Assembly (NCBI GenBank): GCA_021234155.1
Contig: JAJEKV010000081.1
Span: 4,925,775 to 4,989,774, forward strand
Length of the DNA: 64,000 bases
Origin: Isoetes taiwanensis
Lineage: Eukaryota; Streptophyta; Lycopodiopsida; Isoetales; Isoetaceae
Reading direction: 5' to 3'
The stretch's first letter is position 1. Every line of letters begins with the position of its first letter. The notes under the pieces are model-generated. The model saw nothing but the letters and a program-made list of their open reading frames with translations, did not search any database and was not told the DNA's origin. This document shows positions 12,885 through 24,500 of this stretch, in pieces. The translations under genes and the position numbers were made by a program.

Positions 12885-12994
12885 ACCCTAACCTCCTCTT
12901 TCTTTTATCTTCACGGAGGCTAAACATCAATCCGAGCTTTGTCCATGGATTAATATATCTCGAAAGCTAAGCCCAGTTTGGATGGCCATTAACA

Positions 12995-13399
12995 GAAAGA
13001 AAAAGGATATTTTAGGCACTCATGATGAAGCCGTTCGTTGTGTTGAATATTCACATCTTATAGGTACTTAACTGCTTGCAACATTATTAACTGTAATTTA
13101 CTGAAGGAGACATTTCTGTGGTTCTAGGGCAAGTTGTTACACGGGGTTGGGATAAAACTTTAAAATGTTGGGATCCGCGTGCTACAAGCATGCAGGAAAA
13201 GGCATTAGTTGGTACATATATCAGCCCAGCCAGTGTATATTCAATGTCACTTGTTGGTCATCGTTTAGTCGTTGCAACAGCTGTAGGCACATCAATGTGT
13301 ATGATCTCAGAAATATGTCACAGCCAGAGTAGCAAAGAGAGTCCTCTCTCAAGTATCAGACTAGATGTGTACGTTGCTATCCAAATGCGAAAGGTATGA
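12995..13399 (+). pseudogene. BUB3 (WD40 spindle-checkpoint protein) gene fragment
   Basis: BUB3 is a seven-blade WD40 protein that recruits BUB1-type kinases to kinetochores. One exon ends LGTHDEAVRCVEYSHLI at 13063. A 64-bp intron (13064-13127, GTACTT to TTCTAG) follows, and the phase-1 junction rebuilds the expected Gly. The next exon reads QVVTRGWDKTLKCWDPR, then EKALVGTYI, VYSMSLVGHRLVVATA, and after a frameshift HINVYDLRNMSQPE. A TAG stop comes next, then [18 protein letters not shown], ending at a GTATGA donor near 13395. These are the conserved blade 3-4 residues of BUB3. The frameshift, the in-frame stop and the missing remaining exons show a dead fragment. Confidence 0.85.
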
Positions 13400-13668
13400 T
13401 TGTTGCATTTTCCCTGAGAATTCATAGGAGCACAAACTTTTCAAGAGGCTTAGAGAACTGATTATAAAATTACTTTGATTTGATATCATACAGAAATATG
13501 TCACAGCCAGAGTAGCAAAGAGAGTCCTCTCTCAAATATCAGACTAGATGTGTACGTTGCTATCCAAATGGGAAAGGTATGATTGTTGCATTTGCCCTGA
13601 GAATTCATAGGAGCACAAACTTTTCAAGAGGCTTAGAGAACTGATTATAAAATTACTTTGATTTGATA
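13308..13668. repeat. 183-bp tandem duplication of a BUB3 exon end and intron start
   Basis: The sequence from CAGAAATATGTCACAG at 13308 recurs at 13491, giving a 183-bp unit. It contains the last part of the BUB3-like exon (with its TAG stop), the splice donor and about 95 bp of intron. The copies differ at only a few sites, for example AAATGCGAAAG against AAATGGGAAAG, so the duplication arose after the stop was acquired. Confidence 0.9.
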
Positions 13669-16600
13669 ACAAGTGTTGTTCTATGTAATGCTTTTTGATT
13701 TATATCATCTGGGATATCTAACAACCTAATTTTAGTTCTTGTTTGTGAATCCATGTTTATGCTCCTAAGAGGCTTCCATGATTATTTTTTTTGCTGAAGA
13801 ATGATGAAATATGGGTCTGTATACAGTAATCGATCCCAAAATTATGCAGTCATAAACCACCTCAAAGGCAATGTCCACAAGTACCATGGCAAGATTTTGC
13901 ATCTTTGTAAAGGCCTTGCCGGCATAAGGAAAGATATAGAATGTAGAATCTGTTGTCTTTAAAGGTGTGGTCTGCACCCAATTACTGCTACAGATGTGGT
14001 AACATGGCATCAATATTGAGCTTCAATGACAAAATGGTATTTTGGCAAATTGCTTTTATTTTTTTTCAAGGCTCTTATTGGTCTTACTCTTGCAATGTTT
14101 CCCTCTACAGGAGAGGGATGTAAAGTTTTCACAGAAACAGAAGAGAATCATGCAATGATGGCTCCTAGGGCAGGAGTCCCTTATTTTTTTGTAGAATGAA
14201 TTCATTATGGTCCCACCATTGTTTGGGACCTTTTATGTAAGTTATTCTTCAGGCTTCCCATGTAAAATAGAAAATAAATAGGTGTACTTTTCTTGGCTAT
14301 CATTTGTACTTTTGTTTGATTTGGCCCTGCTGTCACCATTATGATGGAAAACTAAAGTTGGTTTGCGGATTAGAAGGATGGGATGCTTTATAAAAGCCAA
14401 TCATTTTGTCAAAATCATGCAGTATTGTGCAAAGTTTTTAACCCATGACACAATTGTTAATGTTCCCTTAACTAGTCTGATATTTCAAGCTCTCAATGAA
14501 ATGAATTTGCCCTTCTAGAAGTATGTATTAAAGTCTATGGAAATGGAAAATCTGAATCGTTCTTCTAGAAATATGCACAAAAGTCTATTGGAAATTTATG
14601 TATACAGGAATGGCAATCTACTTGCCATCCAAAGAGGATGGAAAGTTGTTGAGGCACGCCATGAGGCGCGGAGCCACTGTTGATATCCCGAGGATGGCAA
14701 AAATAGCTTTGCCATTGCGTATTTATGAAAAGAGGTAGGTGCATTCCAGCCTGCCCGAATCACGGTGGTAAAAACTTCGGAATCACGGGGTAAAGATCCA
14801 GAACAAGGTAAAGATCCAGAATGCGACTGTTAAGGGTGGAATCACCTACCAGTTTTTTTATGTACTTGGAAAATTTATAACAATACCTTTATATTTATAC
14901 AAAATTATGAAAATACTCGTTTTAGAGGTAGTTTTGATGAAAATGATAAGTAACGTTTTTAGGATGATCCCAATAGAAATCGTCTTTCGGAGGCATTGTA
15001 AATGAGGATGAATCTTCTTAATAAAGCTAAAGTCATCTGATCCAAAATATTAAATTATAGCCTTTTAAATTATTTTCTTGTAGTTGTTGGTATTATGCGG
15101 GTCATACTTTGTCCTCCTTAACTTGAATCTGGGTGGAGAATTCTCTTGGTTGCAAGGAACTTTGAAGCATAGTTTTTTTGTCTTTCGGCTTTTACAAAGA
15201 GAATAATAACATTTCATGCTTGAATAGATATTTTCAACCAAGATCTAATGCTTAATCCTTTATTAGGGACTAGATTGTTTTTAGTTGGTAAATACAACCT
15301 TGGTTTGTGGAGTTTCACATATGGGGCATAAGATGAGAATGGTGGATTCAGGAATTTTGAGGCTACTAGAACCATGGTGATGCCAATTGAGAAATGAACA
15401 AAAATAGTCGGTAAAAAAAGGAAGGCTGCTTTTTGTCTGACGATCATGCGTGCAAACTTTTTGTCTTCGGGTATTGAAGTCCACATGTATTACGGATGTA
15501 AGAGATTCATCCTCCTCTAATCGCGGTCTCTTTCTCCTTGCGGATATACGCTTCATGATAAATCAAGATCGGGTCGCGGTGGTTATAAGATAAAATGTCT
15601 ATAGAAGGCAAGTTCGTATATAGAGCGCTTGCTTAGTATGTTTTGCTTTTCTTTTTACGAGTTTGAACTTACAAGGCATTATCCCTTGTAGTATCATGTG
15701 ACTAGAAATTGGTTTTAAAGCGTGATCGGCACTTTAAAAGTATAACTATCATTTTGGAAGTTTATTATTTCTCTAAATTTCTATGTTCTTAATATTTATG
15801 TTATGTTGTTTGATGTTAAAGCTTTGTTTACATGCTTTATCACCAAACTATTGACATGATTCAAGACAAAGTAGCGAGATAGACCATAGGTTAACATTGG
15901 CAAGGTTTGTATTTGCAAAGATGATGGACTCTGCATTTGAGCGAGAAAATGCACTCAGATTTGATCCATATGCCAACTCCACTAACTTTCTCATAGTGAC
16001 ATATTTGGTAGGGCCATCTCTTGGGGTCTCAAAATTTGCATGAATGCTTTGATCGACTTAGGAGTCCAAAAGCCAAAAGTGTATGTAGTAAATCCCCCCT
16101 CCCCTTTTTTTAAATATTGCTATGTTTTGTTGATCATTCTAGTTCATTTAATGCTAAGTATTTTCAAACCGCTTATTTGCGGCTTGCTTCTTTCTCTAGT
16201 CAATATGCGAATTGGAATCATGGTCTGGAAAAGAAGCACCATATGTGGTGCCTTACAAGCACACATTTGAAGATTTCTGAAGAAGATATCCAAGATGAAG
16301 AAGCGGTTTGGAAGCTCCAACAAGAAATCCAGCGAGAAACCAAGAAACTTGATGTCGTGGCCGATTCTTGGTTTTGGTATTGAGAAGGCGAGAATGTGGT
16401 GCGATGTAGATAAAATTATTCTGAGACTTGGGTACATTGCGAGTCGTGAACCACTGAATACTTCTTTTGCCCTGATTTAATAAGTTCGTTATGTCACTTT
16501 CTTGTTGATCCATTTTCACAACTCATTTATGGAATAAATAATTCGATATTTTCATTTGATTTGTGATTTATATTTGGATTCTCAATCTGTTTTTGTTAAT

Positions 16601-17240
16601 TAGTATGCTAGGTTTCTTCTTACATAATATTTTTTTAACACGGTAACATAGACCCGATGACACAATGCCAACCGTACAAACCAAAGAAAGAACTTGATAA
16701 TGCAAATATATGAAAACCATGAACCATAACGCTTCATGCAACCCAATATAAGACCTATACAAATCAACTCTACTATGTCGAGAGACAAAAGTAATAAAAT
16801 ATGCCTACTCAAAGAATCCAGCACGATATCTTAAGAAATCTTCAAAAACTTCGAAGTCCGCCATTAGGAGAGGATAAAAGATAAATGCAATTATGGAGCA
16901 TACAACCCACGAAATTTCAATTTGAAGAGAACAAGAAATGTATAACTTTGGCGGTTTTGCAACCCATGGAATACCCAATATCATCATTTATTAGAGATCA
17001 AACACGCCTATAAGGGGTCATAATAAAATTGTCTGCAAGAGGGCATGAGGTGAACACGATGTCAACTAAAAAAACTTGAATAGCATCATTAGGGAGAGGA
17101 CAAAAAACTCGGTTTGGGGCATGCAAACCTATGAAATTGCACTTTCAAGAGAACACAAAGTGCAAAGGAGAGGGTAACACAAGCATCCGAAGCATACCAA
17201 GCACTACAAGTCTCCTGAAAAGTTTGCATCATGGAACAAA
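13669..17240. other. Intergenic, no gene recognised
   Basis: AT-rich sequence with short overlapping ORFs on both strands. Plus-strand ORFs at 16117-16383 and 16295-16480 have ordinary composition but no motif I can name. GGCAATCTACTTGCCATCC and AGGATGG words near 14610-14700 recur locally. No structural RNA was found. Confidence 0.35.
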
Positions 17241-17249
17241 CATGCATTA

Positions 17250-17556
17250 GGGTGCATAACGAGTGCTCTCAAGAATTCAAGGTCACGGGTTCAAACCTGG
17301 CCAATATCGGTCTAGTAATGGGAACCTTAAAATCCATTGCCCAGGAGTCCACGAGGTTCAAGTATGACCAACGGTCTTTGTGGTAGAGACCTTAAACTGC
17401 CATATGTACTTTCGATAATCACATGCAAAGCGGCTCCTAGCATAAGGTATCACGGCTAGGTAGTGGATTGGCTTCCATGTGATATGTAGAATGTGATGTA
17501 GCTACTGTACTCATGATGTGATGGTGAATAAACTAACGTCCTTCAATAGAAAAAAA
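17250..17556 (+). mobile_element. Candidate tRNA-derived SINE
   Basis: A B-box-like GGGTTCAAACCTGG at about 17287 lies downstream of GCATAACGAGTGCTC, a weak A-box candidate at roughly the right distance. The body contains no ORF and ends in an A-rich run (GAAAAAAAG) near 17556. This fits a Pol III SINE. A degenerate tRNA pseudogene plus chance flank is the alternative. Confidence 0.4.
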
Positions 17557-18648
17557 GAATTCAAAGTCAGGATATTATTAAAAGGGACATCTGGATAAAT
17601 CATACATACAATGAGGCCCATGATAAACCCGTCTCATTAGGTACTAGAACAAACATACCTCTAAGTGGCTCAGTTGATCATTTACTATAACAAGCATGTA
17701 TTTAAGGGTCAATCTTCATAATGTCATGGTATCAAATTGAAGTAACAATTTTGATTGATTGTGAAAACATGAAATTGAAGTATGATTTAAGCCACTTCAC
17801 CCTCGAGGCTATGGAGGCAACCCTCCGTCTTGACACCTTGTTTTTTTTTTTTGGAAGGATAAAATTAATTTAATTAACTGAACTCAAAGTACAAAAGATG
17901 TGATGAAGGGGAACATTCGTCCAAGTAGACAAACTCAGACCGGGCCTACTATCGCATCACCACACTTTACATCATTGCTCATGGGAGGAATACACCTTGA
18001 CTATCCACAATGTAAAGCATTCTTTTCCAAATAGCTGCTTTTAATTGTTCTTTCTGCTTGGATACATGATATGGCATGTACAATTTACATCTGACTTGTG
18101 GGATTAGCGCATCTGGTTGCATCTCTGCATTCATAAAGACCTTCAAATGCCTTCTCTTCCAAATGATCCAAAGCATCCATGCCTTACACAACTGAAAAGA
18201 TAGCTTGTTTACTTGTGGCTATCTAATTATATATATATGCCTAGAAGGACCTCTCGGCTATGTAGAGTGGAGTGGAACTTGTACCCAATGCGGATTAGCT
18301 GAATCTCTGGGGCAAAGAAGCATGCAATGCTTCACGGTCTCTGAGAGGAGGCCACACATCGAACACAAGCCACCGACTGAATTAGGAAGCGATGTACAAT
18401 TTGGCATAAGAAGGTGCAAGTCTTCGAAGCACAATTGGACTCCAAACCCACTTGCACATTTGACTCCAATCATCTTATAGGACTTGTAAAGCCCATCCAT
18501 TTGAGGGGGGAGCTCATCATGAATAGCAAGAAGATGATAGCATGAGTTGTGGGATCAATAATGCGGGTTATAGCGCATATCTGGGTCCAATGTCTTCTTT
18601 GGGAGAGAAGAGGAAGAATATTAGCCACTCAAGCCCAAATCGCCATGT

Positions 18649-18970
18649 GGGTGAAAGCATGCTAGGGTGTACCATCTAAAGTTCTTTTTAGGGAGTGCAA
18701 AACTACCCAAAAAAGTACCCAGCACTGGGTACTGGAAACTTGCATAAATGTCTCAATAAACAATAAGTTTGAGAGTTGATTCATTAATTTTAGTCTTTAA
18801 TAGTATTGTTATCCTCTAATACTATAGATTGACATGTTATTGACCTTCAATTCAAAAGTTTTAAATCGATTTTAATGGGAAGAAAAAGCAGAAAGTACCA
18901 GTTTTAAAAGTACCCAGTGAAGGTACTTTTGAGGGTTCCAAAAGTGGTACACCGTAGCGTGCTTTCACCC
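18649..18970. mobile_element. 322-bp MITE-like element with 26-bp terminal inverted repeats
   Basis: The left end is GGGTGAAAGCATGCTAGGGT followed by GTACCA. The reverse complement of the right end matches it at 24 of 26 positions. ATGT directly precedes the left end (18645-18648) and follows the right end (18971-18974), a candidate 4-bp target duplication. A second internal inverted pair (AAAAGTACCC and GTACTTTT words) extends the symmetry. There is no ORF. It interrupts LINE B between its zinc-binding segment and the GKVSW segment. A 4-bp duplication is unusual for common plant MITEs, so the superfamily is left open. Confidence 0.75.
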
Positions 18971-19459
18971 ATGTCACAGAACAACTGCCAAGGCGTCAAC
19001 TGATCGTCATAGTATCAATCTTCCAAACAGCAAACCTCATGTTGTGACCACCTCAGCTGAATCTGTGGATCAAATATCTGAGGCCAATATGGATGACATC
19101 GTAGTTGGGGCAAGCGAGATCCACGATGGTGGCACAGACAATTGAATATACGCTGAGGCATCAATTTCAAACAATGGGTAAACATTCTTCCAAACTCTTA
19201 GAAGGCCTTTAAGAAAAGGAGGAGGCATGGATATAGGGTTTGATCTCAACAAATAGTGCCCGATAGACACACACAAGAACTATCTTATGAAACATAATGG
19301 GTGAGGCGAGGAGATTGATATAGCGGGTGCATCTTTGGAGAGTCAATCTCATTCTTAAGAACTTTCGGATGAACTTGAAGATCCTTTGTGAAGAGAGGTC
19401 TAAGATTACGAGTCCATCTATGGCCTTAGGATGCACACACTTCCACCAAGAAACTTTCC

Positions 19460-19466
19460 CCTCCCC
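19460..19466. repeat. Left 7-bp target-site duplication of LINE A (CCTCCCC)
   Basis: CCTCCCC here and at 21092-21098 flank LINE A. If one copy and LINE A are removed, the minus strand runs from the FIWGG-encoding segment straight into the GKVSW-encoding segment of LINE B (one base out of frame). Confidence 0.6.
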
Positions 19467-21091
19467 GGCGGGAGAGCTACATGTCCCATAGGATTTGCGA
19501 GAATGCCATCTACCCGGCTCTATGCCGAGAATATATGCCACTTTGCTGCGTCGGACCAAGGGTGAACAGCACCATAGGTGTTAACGAGAGATGCCCGTTA
19601 TCTCCAGCGCTTTTGGACTCTATATTGACAAGTTGGAGACCTAGATGCAAGAACATGGAGGTGGTGGGCGGTAGTTGCCCGAGAGGCATATCTGATAAAA
19701 CGTTGATTTGCTCTATCGCAGGGCGATCGGCCTTATTATCCCCATACGGCTAGGAGTATGCGGGAACATTTGGATGCTCTCGGTCAATTACGTGACATAG
19801 CGGGAATGGCGAGGCAACAATGAGAAAACCAAAATTTGTTGCCAATCACATGCAGCGGCATGATATCCGAGACTTCTAATACGAGAGGATAAAGGATGGA
19901 AGTTGTAAGGACCTTTAAGTATCGGGAATTGATTTCTCTGCTAACATGCTATGGGGATGTGTAAGCGAGTGTTCGGCGGGATGGAAAAGCCCGTATGCAA
20001 TGCGAGAATAAAACATTCTGAGAATAGATCTCTGCGATTGGGCACACAAAACACACACATTACGAGCACTTGTGGAACCGGGATTGCTGGAGTTAGGGGG
20101 TAGTGATTAATAAGGGTACTTGGGATAAGCTAGAGAGAAGTACGAAGGCTTTCTTGACATACGACCTAGGCATCAAGGACGGTGCCTTATCGATTTTCTT
20201 TGTATCACGGCCCGGCTTTTGGCCCTGCGGCATACGCTATCGCATGAGCACCTTGCGTATTTCCATAAGGTTGCCATGGGAGAATGGATGCACTAGCGTC
20301 TTCCTCCCGAGGCTACGTTATTGGCACAAAGGGCCTAGCGCTGAAAGAGAGTGTGGTAGGAGCATTGTAGGGGGATGGTATAGACTATCAACACATTATG
20401 GATATGTGGTATATCAGCGGGCAGGAGCTGCATTTGAATGAGCACTTTCTTTGCCTCTCGTGGGATGTGCCCACACTTGCAAAGCCCAAAGCGAGCACTA
20501 CCACCGCGCAGGTCAATCCGTGCGGCTTGAACACGGCCCCCACCAAGTATCTGAAGGCACACATCTCTACCAAGAAAGCGAGCTATAGCTGCAATAAGGA
20601 CAGGTTCCCACCATCTCGAGAATTGGGGGGGCGCTGGGAGTGCGGATGGAGGCGGGGAATCCCCGGCATGAGAGAGTATGCAGTCTTTGTCACATGCGAA
20701 TAGTAGAAGATGAACACCATGCTCTACAAGAATGCCCGGCATATGCACACATCCCCGAGCACCTCATGCCGATCTCGGATGCTCGAGATAGCAATTCATC
20801 AGCTGCCGACTTCACCAATGGTGGGCGTCTTCGCGTCTCCGCAAGTCTCCACCGTCGGGGAGTCCCTCACAGCCTGGAGGGAATTTGGCGCCGTGATGGG
20901 GCCTCTCAGCGCGCCTACTACAAGGGTTTTCCTCCCACATGGGGGTTTTTCATCGATAGTAGAGACACATTGTCTGGGGTTTACATTTGTTTTGTTTTTG
21001 TGTTTGGAAACTTTCCACTACATTGTATCACCGTCTCATAGGCCAGTTGGCCTCCGTGGACGTTAAAATATACTTCCTTCCTTCCTTCCTT
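19467..21091 (+). mobile_element. LINE A, 5'-truncated, inserted antisense into LINE B
   Basis: Plus-strand fragments of a non-LTR ORF2 are present: GVNERCPLSPALL (RT block 4-like) near 19580, FGLYIDKLET in the adjacent frame, a thumb region with WDKLERSTKAFLTYDLGIK at 20120-20185, and a C-terminal zinc motif at 20640-20760 (RVCSLCHMRIVEDEHHALQEC with PAYAHIP). The 3' end runs TGGCCTCCGTGGACGT, then AAAATATA, then a (CTTC)n tail at 21073-21091. Similar 3' words (TCCATTGTGGACGT then ATAATATA) close LINE C at 62.5 kb, so A and C belong to one lineage. The frame changes several times. Truncation at 19467 next to a 7-bp duplication is typical of target-primed integration. Confidence 0.75.
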
Positions 21092-23530
21092 CCTCCCCAA
21101 ATGAAGTTGCAAACCATGAAGGAGATTTCCTGTATTTCTCTTTCCGGTGCGAGGATCATCGAGGCCATATAAATACGCGCGGAGCATAATACAGACTTTG
21201 CCACTGTGACTCTACCTGCCATTGAAAGCTTAACACCCTTTCATCAATTCAGATGACGCCAAAATGCCACCAAAATATCCTCCCAAATACTACTAACAGA
21301 GATGTCAATACCAAATAATATTCCCAAAAGTTTAGCACACTGGCGTTGTGGCTGCATTCGCCAGGGAAAATTCATCAGAAAGACAGTCGAAGGTTATGAT
21401 GATGGCCACAAAGCTAAGCACTTTTCCCAATTCATAAGGCACCCAGAAGCAATAAAAAATGCATCCAGAAGCTCTTTGGCACTTGTCAAGTTATCTCCCT
21501 CTGCTTGTAAAAACAAGAAAGAGTCGTATGCATACAACTGGCCCCCAATTTGGTGGGAGCCATCCATCTTTCGAAGCAGAGATGAGCAATTGGGAGAGTG
21601 CTTCTGCAATAATGGTGTATATGTATGGAGCCAGCGGGCAACACTAACGAATTCCGCGACCTACATTAAAAAATCGAGAGGATTAGCCATGACATGATGA
21701 TAATTGTGGCTTTGGCGGGGCGTCGGAGTTTAGTCACTAGTGCAGCGCTAGCATCACCCTCTCCAAGAACTCCAGCGAGACACTATCATAGGCTTTGGCA
21801 AAATCCATTTCTGAGATAGACTATCTTCTTACCCGGTTTTCGTGCCGGTGAATACCTTGGCGGCCACAACATTATTAAGGATACATCTTCCCAGGATGAA
21901 ACTAGACTGCATCATGTTGATGGAGTCCATCATAACACCTTGAATTCTCAAAGATAGAGCTTTAGCAATTATTTTGTATACAAAAGAAAGCAATGTAATC
22001 AGACACCAATCAGAGATGGACAAGGTTCTTTTACTTTAGGAATTAATGACATGCAGCCCTGAAATTCAATGCCTCGGCCTCATATATGCGCCTAATCAGA
22101 AGTCTCCAAGCCACTCCCAGTATTCTTGGAAAAACTCGATCGGGATCTCGTCCAAACCAGGGCATTTATTTGGTGTCAATGCAACGACATGCCTCTTGGA
22201 GCTCCTGCTTAATAAGTGGCAGTTGCAACTCCTGCTTTTTAGCCTCTGACACCTTTTGCGTGATCTTGGTAAGAACGACTTCTTCCATGACATCACTATA
22301 TTGACAAGTCTTGTCTTGGAAGAAGCGAGAAAAATGCTCATACGCAAATTGCTTAATATCGGCAGGATCTTGGAGAGTCTAGCCACCAGATAACTTCAAT
22401 GACGACATTGCCGCTGCATATTTCTTTTGCCGAGCTGCCCGAAAGATCATCTTGGAATTAGTGTCACCTTCCTTCAGCCAGGTGATTCCTGCCTTTACCC
22501 TTGCCTGGGAGGCTCTTTTTGTCTCATCCGCTGCAATCATACGCAAAATCTCATTCTCTCATATACCATCAGTAGCCTAAGAGTGTCAAGTTCCCGATAC
22601 AATGCCTCCAAGGATGCTCGCTCTTGCTGAGCCCTTTGCCTGCACCATGACTTCGCAAATCCTTGCCAAAGCCTTAACCATGGCTGACATCCCCAAGTCT
22701 TCACTAAAGGTCTGGAATCAAATCCGTTAGCAATGCCATGAGAAATTAGTATCTTTCAAAAATCTAGTGTTCAATTTGAATACTGTTCTCGTGGATCTGG
22801 TAGGACGAAGACTTGAGAAAATAACTTGTGGAGTGCGATCAGAGACTGTAGTGGACAAAATATTCTGCCACTACGTGCGACACAAGATCCAACACCCCGA
22901 TGTTGGCGTAGCATCTATCCACGTTCGCATATCGTGTCTGAACCCGATCCGCGACCGATTACACGGTGAAAGAAAACGATCACTAGGTGATTTTGTCATA
23001 TGTAAATTATCAAGGAGCTGCAACCATTGATCTTGTTCGAAGCCTTCCACCACTTCTGGGCCTCGGCCACACCTGTCTCGGGTGGACTCCACCATATTGA
23101 AATCATCAACCATCATCCATGTGGCCTCGAACCTACTGGTCGACCTTATTACTCAAGGATGCCCAAAGTGCCCCTTTTTGTCTAAGCGTTATTATGAGCA
23201 CAAACATTAATGACACCTATTCCTGGCACCCTCCACTTGATAATGACCCAACGGCCCCATCAGCTAGGCAAAGTAAAGGTTATCTAAACATGCATCTTCC
23301 AGTTGATCGCTGAGCCCCCCTTGGAGGTACCTGAAGTGGAAATTGCTGCTGCATATTGAGGGCCAAACATATCCAACAAAGTACGAGTGTCCCCTTTTGT
23401 GACACGATGCTCCTACAAAGAATATCGGATCAAGTTTCAGAATGGCCAGCGTAACTCTCATTTGTTTACTTAAAGGCGGGGAACGGATCCACATACATTC
23501 CAGCTTACAAGCTTCTTATCCATCTACTAC
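21092..23530 (-). mobile_element. LINE B, 5' half (endonuclease and reverse transcriptase)
   Basis: Minus-strand segments in order: KLVSWNVCG near 23500 (APE start, usual SWN.RG), MMVDDFNMVESTRDRCG at 23066-23116 (the GDFN motif of the endonuclease, first D position altered), PGLDEIPIEFFQEYWE near 22130 (RT entry), LLSFVYKIIAKALSLRI and SSFILGRCI at 21880-22000, and LYAYDSFLFL near 21530, where the catalytic ADD reads AYD. LAGRVTVAKSVLCSARIY follows, then CNFIWGG at 21100. This is the plant L1 order. Several frames and a lost catalytic residue show it is inactive. The 3' half continues at 19466. Confidence 0.8.
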
Positions 23531-24500
23531 TGCAAGGAGGGATCCTTTTTTGTTTCTTCTTCCTCGCATGCCTTTTCGAAATGCGAAGTCCTTGATCCGA
23601 CTCATAGGGAACTAGTGCAAGTGGGTTTCTATGGAATTGAATTCCATAGGGAGATCAATTTTTGCCCAAGATCTCGATCTAGGTACCTTGTCAAGAACCA
23701 TTGCTTCGGGAATCGCCAATGGATGCCTCTCGAGCCCGACTTGGACAAATGACCCGGATGGTGTATAACGTGAGCGCGAACTGGTGGGTGTGTCAATCTG
23801 ACCCTGGTCTGCCGCCTCTTATAAGCGTTAAATATGTTGCAGCCCCGGGTGATGCAGGTATATCGAGATCCGCGCGACCATTGCTATCACATCGCCCGAT
23901 AGTGATGGCGAGGGTAGGGGGCTACCTCAAGGAAGAAGGAGGAGGTGTGGCGCCCCCGGGGCCGATTGCTTAGAAACCTCTGCCTCAGGAGGAGGCATAT
24001 GCTCCGGCACAGAGATACCAAAAGCTCGTAAGGCTGGGAACATCCATCTATTTTCAGAACCATTGAGCAGCTTAAGGGGGAACTGAAAATACCAGTCACC
24101 ACTCTTCACCACTATCGATGTGGATAATACACTATCCTGCAGGGTAAGGCAACATAGATTTTAGGGGCCGAATAATTGAGCGCGAGATATGAGTACCTAA
24201 GCCATTGTCCATAGCCATCGATATTCCGAGGCGGCATGTCTCCATCGAGATCTAAAATTTGGAATCGGCGCAAAGAGTATTGCACAAACGCCCACCCAAA
24301 GAGAGTTTCCTCGACATTTTCATGGCTTGCAATGAAGAAAAAAAAGAAGGGAGGAGAAAAAAAGAGAAGCAGTGCAAAAAATAGACGAATGGAATGCATT
24401 GGCATTTTCGAAGCTTTTAGTATTCATCTTCTTATCTTCATCTGCAATATCCAAAGACCTAATTTTCTTGAACGGCAAGTAGTGAGGTAACAAAATCGGC
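23531..24500 (-). other. Possible 5' part of LINE B, unrecognised ORFs
   Basis: Minus-strand ORFs at 23887-24112 and 24112-24405 lie just upstream of the LINE B endonuclease, where ORF1 would be expected. They include LNGSENRWMFPAL and LDLDGDMPPRNIDGYGQW, which I cannot assign to an ORF1 domain. A near-palindrome (10-bp arms, CTATGGAATT) is at 23629-23649. Confidence 0.25.

Larger units (their letters stand above)
17838..19466 (-). mobile_element. LINE B, 3' half (RT end, zinc-binding region, poly-A tail)
   Basis: Read on the minus strand, the LINE ends in poly-A (poly-T at 17841-17852 on the plus strand). Upstream are LWIIWKRRHLKVF (ORF at 17979-18191) and a zinc-binding segment with LCSMCGLLSETVKHC (18258-18500). 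Further up, GKVSWWKCVHPKA and GLVILDL (19209-19559 ORF) belong to the segment that follows the RT thumb in plant L1 elements. The segment is interrupted by a MITE-like insertion at 18649-18970. Its 5' neighbour, ending FIWGG, resumes at 21092, so the element was split by LINE A. Multiple frame changes show it is dead. Confidence 0.8.

Noticed and set aside
17250-17330. Functional tRNA gene
   Set aside because: B-box-like sequence only; no cloverleaf could be built.
20335-20748. 137-codon minus-strand ORF
   Set aside because: Antisense to the LINE A C-terminal region; no motif of its own.
21071-21091. Independent TTCC microsatellite
   Set aside because: Better explained as the 3' tail of LINE A, because it lies between the LINE 3' UTR and the target duplication.
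23629-23649. Near-perfect 21-bp palindrome CTATGGAATT-G-AATTCCATAG
   Set aside because: Isolated short palindrome; expected occasionally by chance in 64 kb, with no associated feature.
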